Origin: Theobroma cacao
Lineage: Eukaryota > Streptophyta > Magnoliopsida > Malvales > Malvaceae
DNA: 64,000 nucleotides
Direction of reading: 5' to 3'
NCBI RefSeq assembly: GCF_000208745.1
Contig: NC_030852.1
Span: 20,816,374 to 20,880,373, forward strand
Shown: piece by piece, positions 62,326 through 64,000 of the stretch
How the letters are laid out: each line of letters begins with the position of its first letter
How positions within the stretch are numbered: the stretch's first letter is position 1
Notes under the pieces: model-generated
Databases searched by the model: none
Seen by the model: the letters and a program-made list of their open reading frames with translations, nothing else
Told to the model about the DNA's origin: nothing
Translations under genes and position numbers: made by a program

Positions 62326-62421
62326 AAATGTTGTAACACGCCATGCATATCAAGTCAAATGTCGTGACACGCCATGCATCAGTGTCGTGACACGCAAAAA
62401 ACCCATGTGACCAGTTAACCC
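62326..62421 (-). repeat. Right copy of the 96-bp inverted repeat
   Basis: Reverse complement of 54853-54948 with about two mismatches, 7.4 kb away. Confidence 0.88.
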
Positions 62422-62600
62422 ACAACATACCAAGAACAGCTGTGACACGCCAAAAACCCATAAATCCAGTTAACCCACGACATGCTAGGAACAGCCGTGA
62501 CACGCTAAAGACCCAAAAAATCAGTAAACCCACAACACGTCAGGAATAGTCGTGACATGCTAAAAACCCAAAAAATCAGTTAACCCACAATGCGCCATAT
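62412..62600 (-). repeat. 55-bp tandem array, about 3.5 units
   Basis: GTTAACCCAC (or GTAAACCCAC) starts at 62414, 62469, 62524 and 62579, exactly 55 apart. Each unit contains GTGACACGC or a variant and a CCCAWAAA piece. Confidence 0.88.
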
Positions 62601-63015
62601 GCAGATGCGGACCCCCTTCAACACTTTAGTACGACCATAAAACTAGGAAGAAAACAGTTTAAGCAAAGCATAACAATTGCAAAAAAAACACCAAACAACC
62701 CAGTAAGCCAACAAAAAATCAACAGTTTAACCAAATCAACCCAGCAAAAAATCAATGAACAGAAGAAAGATTAATTTTAGAGTGACTGACCTCTTCACTG
62801 ATAACCGACATTGTTGCTGTGATGTAGTTAAGCTAGCAAAGTACAAAGTCGAACTCTCTGCTACCTTTTGGAATGAGGAATGAATGAAACTCTTTTACCT
62901 CCTTGACACAAACGTTTGCGATTTTAGAAAAATATTTAATTAAAACGAAATGGCCTTTTATATGCATTTCATTCATTCAGGGGAAGTCTAAACGCCTTCC
63001 TTATCATTTGCCAGC

Positions 63016-63735
63016 CTTCTTTCACACCATGGTGTGTCACATATTAAACCCATGGCGTGCCACATATTAAACCCATGGTGTGTCACACGTTCAAGCCATG
63101 CCGTGTCCCACGTTTTAACCATGGCGTGTCCCACACTCTAAACGCTGCCGTGTCATACCCGTCCCACATATTCTCACCGTGCCGTCTCAGACATTATCAC
63201 CCTGTCGTGTCACAGATTCTCTCCATGGCATGTCACACACTCTAAACCCTACCGTGTCACACTGGTGTCAAACATTATCACTGTGCTGTTTCACACATTA
63301 TGACCCTGTCGTGTCACACGTTCTGACCATAGTGTGTCACACACTCTAAACGCTGTCGTGTCACACCCGTGTCACATATTCTTACCGTGCCATCGCACAC
63401 ATTATCACCCTGTCGTGTCACAGATTCCCTCCATGGCGTGTCACACACTCTAAACCTTGTCGTGTCACACCCGTGTCACACATTATCACTGTGCCGTTTC
63501 ACATATTATAACCTTCTCATGTCACACGTCTGACCATGGCGTGTCACAAACTCTAAACCCTGCCGTGTCACACCCTTGTCACATTCTCACCCTGCCCTCT
63601 CACACATTAGCACCCTGATGTGTCACACACTCTAAACCTTGTTGTGTCACACCCATCTCACATATATTCACCATGACGTGTCACACATTCCCACCATTTC
63701 GTTTCACAAACTCTAAAACCCTACCGTCACACAAA
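63016..63735 (+). repeat. 104-bp tandem array with alternating unit types
   Basis: ATGGCGTGTCACACACTCTA-type starts lie at 63121, 63225, 63329, 63433 and 63536 (spacing 104, 104, 104, 103). Units 1 and 3 end in CACAGATTCYCTCC; units 2 and 4 end in CACACGTTCTGACC or a variant, so the higher-order period is 208. Less regular 30-35 bp pieces with the same CGTGTCAC core precede and follow. Each unit contains several 25-30 bp sub-repeats. Confidence 0.88.
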
Positions 63736-63739
63736 CCAT

Positions 63740-64000
63740 ATGGCCTGCTGTAGCACGACCATTTTCTGCTTCAGATTCACATCTTTCTCCTTTCAATTCA
63801 CCACCGTATCATGGATTTCGGCTTTCACTTCATTCTCGAAGCTTTTGATTCATCACGACTAGTTCCTTGTTCGATTTAATATCACCCTTCGTATTATTTG
63901 AATGCCATGTTCGAAATATCTGAAAAACCATTATTTTGTTTTGCAAAAGCTTATGGGGAAAAAATGGATGTTTTGCACAAAAGTAGATGTTCGGAAATTC
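63740..64000. other. Sequence after the array, no feature recognised
   Basis: Moderate GC, CTTTC-rich. A short plus frame from an ATG near 63810 ends after 17 codons. This may be the inner side of the MULE terminus, but no inverted partner was found. Confidence 0.3.

Larger units (their letters stand above)
62216..62790 (-). other. First intron of the DUF1985-type gene, holding tandem repeats
   Basis: On minus the donor is GAAGAG|GTCAGTC and the acceptor AAGTGCAG|TCCAGTC. It keeps the frame (SEE then SSQYEDLDG). It carries the 55-bp array and the right copy of the 96-bp inverted repeat. Confidence 0.55.
60720..62811 (-). pseudogene. DUF1985-type gene of a ULP1-bearing MULE, truncated and broken
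   Basis: The ATG at 62811 gives a 7-codon exon (MSVISEE), then an intron. Exon 2 (62215 to 61486) encodes a DUF1985-like domain: INTHCKWSQLHYI, KRTCFGILLDI, MEHKLWFAIGKTKG, KQEFCLITELKFGPMPD, TKMALVLITNNILFSQDY and HYVWRLTEDYLLKGF. Exon 3 (61385-61236) has AISTFQKIVAPSGLKD and MCRWQCNQKLKDFYKT. Exon 4 (from 61151) has LEPTPNEANQEYYVD and a basic RENRRKLKDN. A possible last exon lies at about 60780 (LDHVTTAPQPLTG). Four in-frame stops in exon 2, one at the start of exon 3 and a frame shift near 61545 break it. In related MULE genes a ULP1 (C48) cysteine protease domain follows; none is seen here. Convergent to the transposase. Confidence 0.7.
54300..63800. mobile_element. MuDR-like (MULE) element with two convergent genes, degenerate, ends not defined
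   Basis: It comprises a MULE transposase on plus (54603-58244) and a DUF1985-type gene on minus (62811 to about 60720) that point at each other, as mudrA and mudrB do in maize MuDR. Tandem arrays with a CGTGTCAC-like core lie in the first intron of each gene, between the genes, and outside the second gene. The introns share a 96-bp inverted block. I could not find outer terminal inverted repeats or a 9-bp duplication, so the limits given are approximate and the right end may be outside the window. Confidence 0.6.

Noticed and set aside
54200..64000. Outer terminal inverted repeats of the MULE
   Set aside because: I compared 54200-54600 with 62800-64000 reversed and found no convincing match; the only inverted match is the intronic 96-bp block.
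1..64000. tRNA, rRNA or snRNA genes
   Set aside because: No cloverleaf with A and B box words and no conserved rRNA segment was noticed on either strand.

Overview
The window reads as repeat-rich, AT-rich nuclear DNA of a eudicot plant. The evidence is plant-type LINE, Copia, Mutator and hAT remnants, a plant F-box/kelch gene, and GT-AG introns. Many copies of a palindrome built on TATCGATA sit in one LTR pair. I associate that style of repeat with Malvales such as cacao, but this is a low-confidence impression from memory. I see one ordinary host gene; nearly everything else recognisable is mobile DNA in various stages of decay.

Layout. 1-914: end of an LTR, inserted into an L1-type LINE that runs on the minus strand to about 5840. 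6072-7405: solo LTR. 12.3-20.5 kb: remains of LTR elements, including the end of a Copia pol gene (14.46-15.2 kb) and an LTR in minus orientation ending at 20548. 21175-22825: non-autonomous Mutator-type element with long inverted ends and near-matching 9-bp flanks. 25.9-32.9 kb: three copies of one hAT-type family, two with perfect 8-bp target duplications, plus two fold-back MITEs. 35.8-44.6 kb: two MITEs of one family; the second holds a gag-like-only LTR element (36960-41000, duplication ATTTT) and a 2.93-kb solo LTR (41030-43960, duplication TTTTA). 46.4-46.9 kb: fold-back element.

47.3-50.3 kb holds the only intact gene, an F-box/kelch protein of the At1g74510/SKIP11 type, with a TATA box, a G-box, and one or two likely introns in the 5' leader. 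50.3-54.3 kb is intergenic with short repeats.

54.3-63.8 kb is the most interesting region: a decayed MuDR-like element with two convergent genes. A MULE transposase (MuDR DNA-binding region, MULE core, SWIM finger, two zinc knuckles) lies on the plus strand. A DUF1985-type gene, of the kind usually fused to a ULP1 protease in plant MULEs, lies on the minus strand. The first intron of each gene carries tandem repeats, and the two introns share a near-identical 96-bp block in inverted orientation. Four arrays with different periods (31, 55, about 115 and 104 bp) share a CGTGTCAC-like core. Both genes are broken by stops. The ULP1 domain is absent where a 2-kb segment, bounded by a 146-bp direct repeat, separates the two genes.
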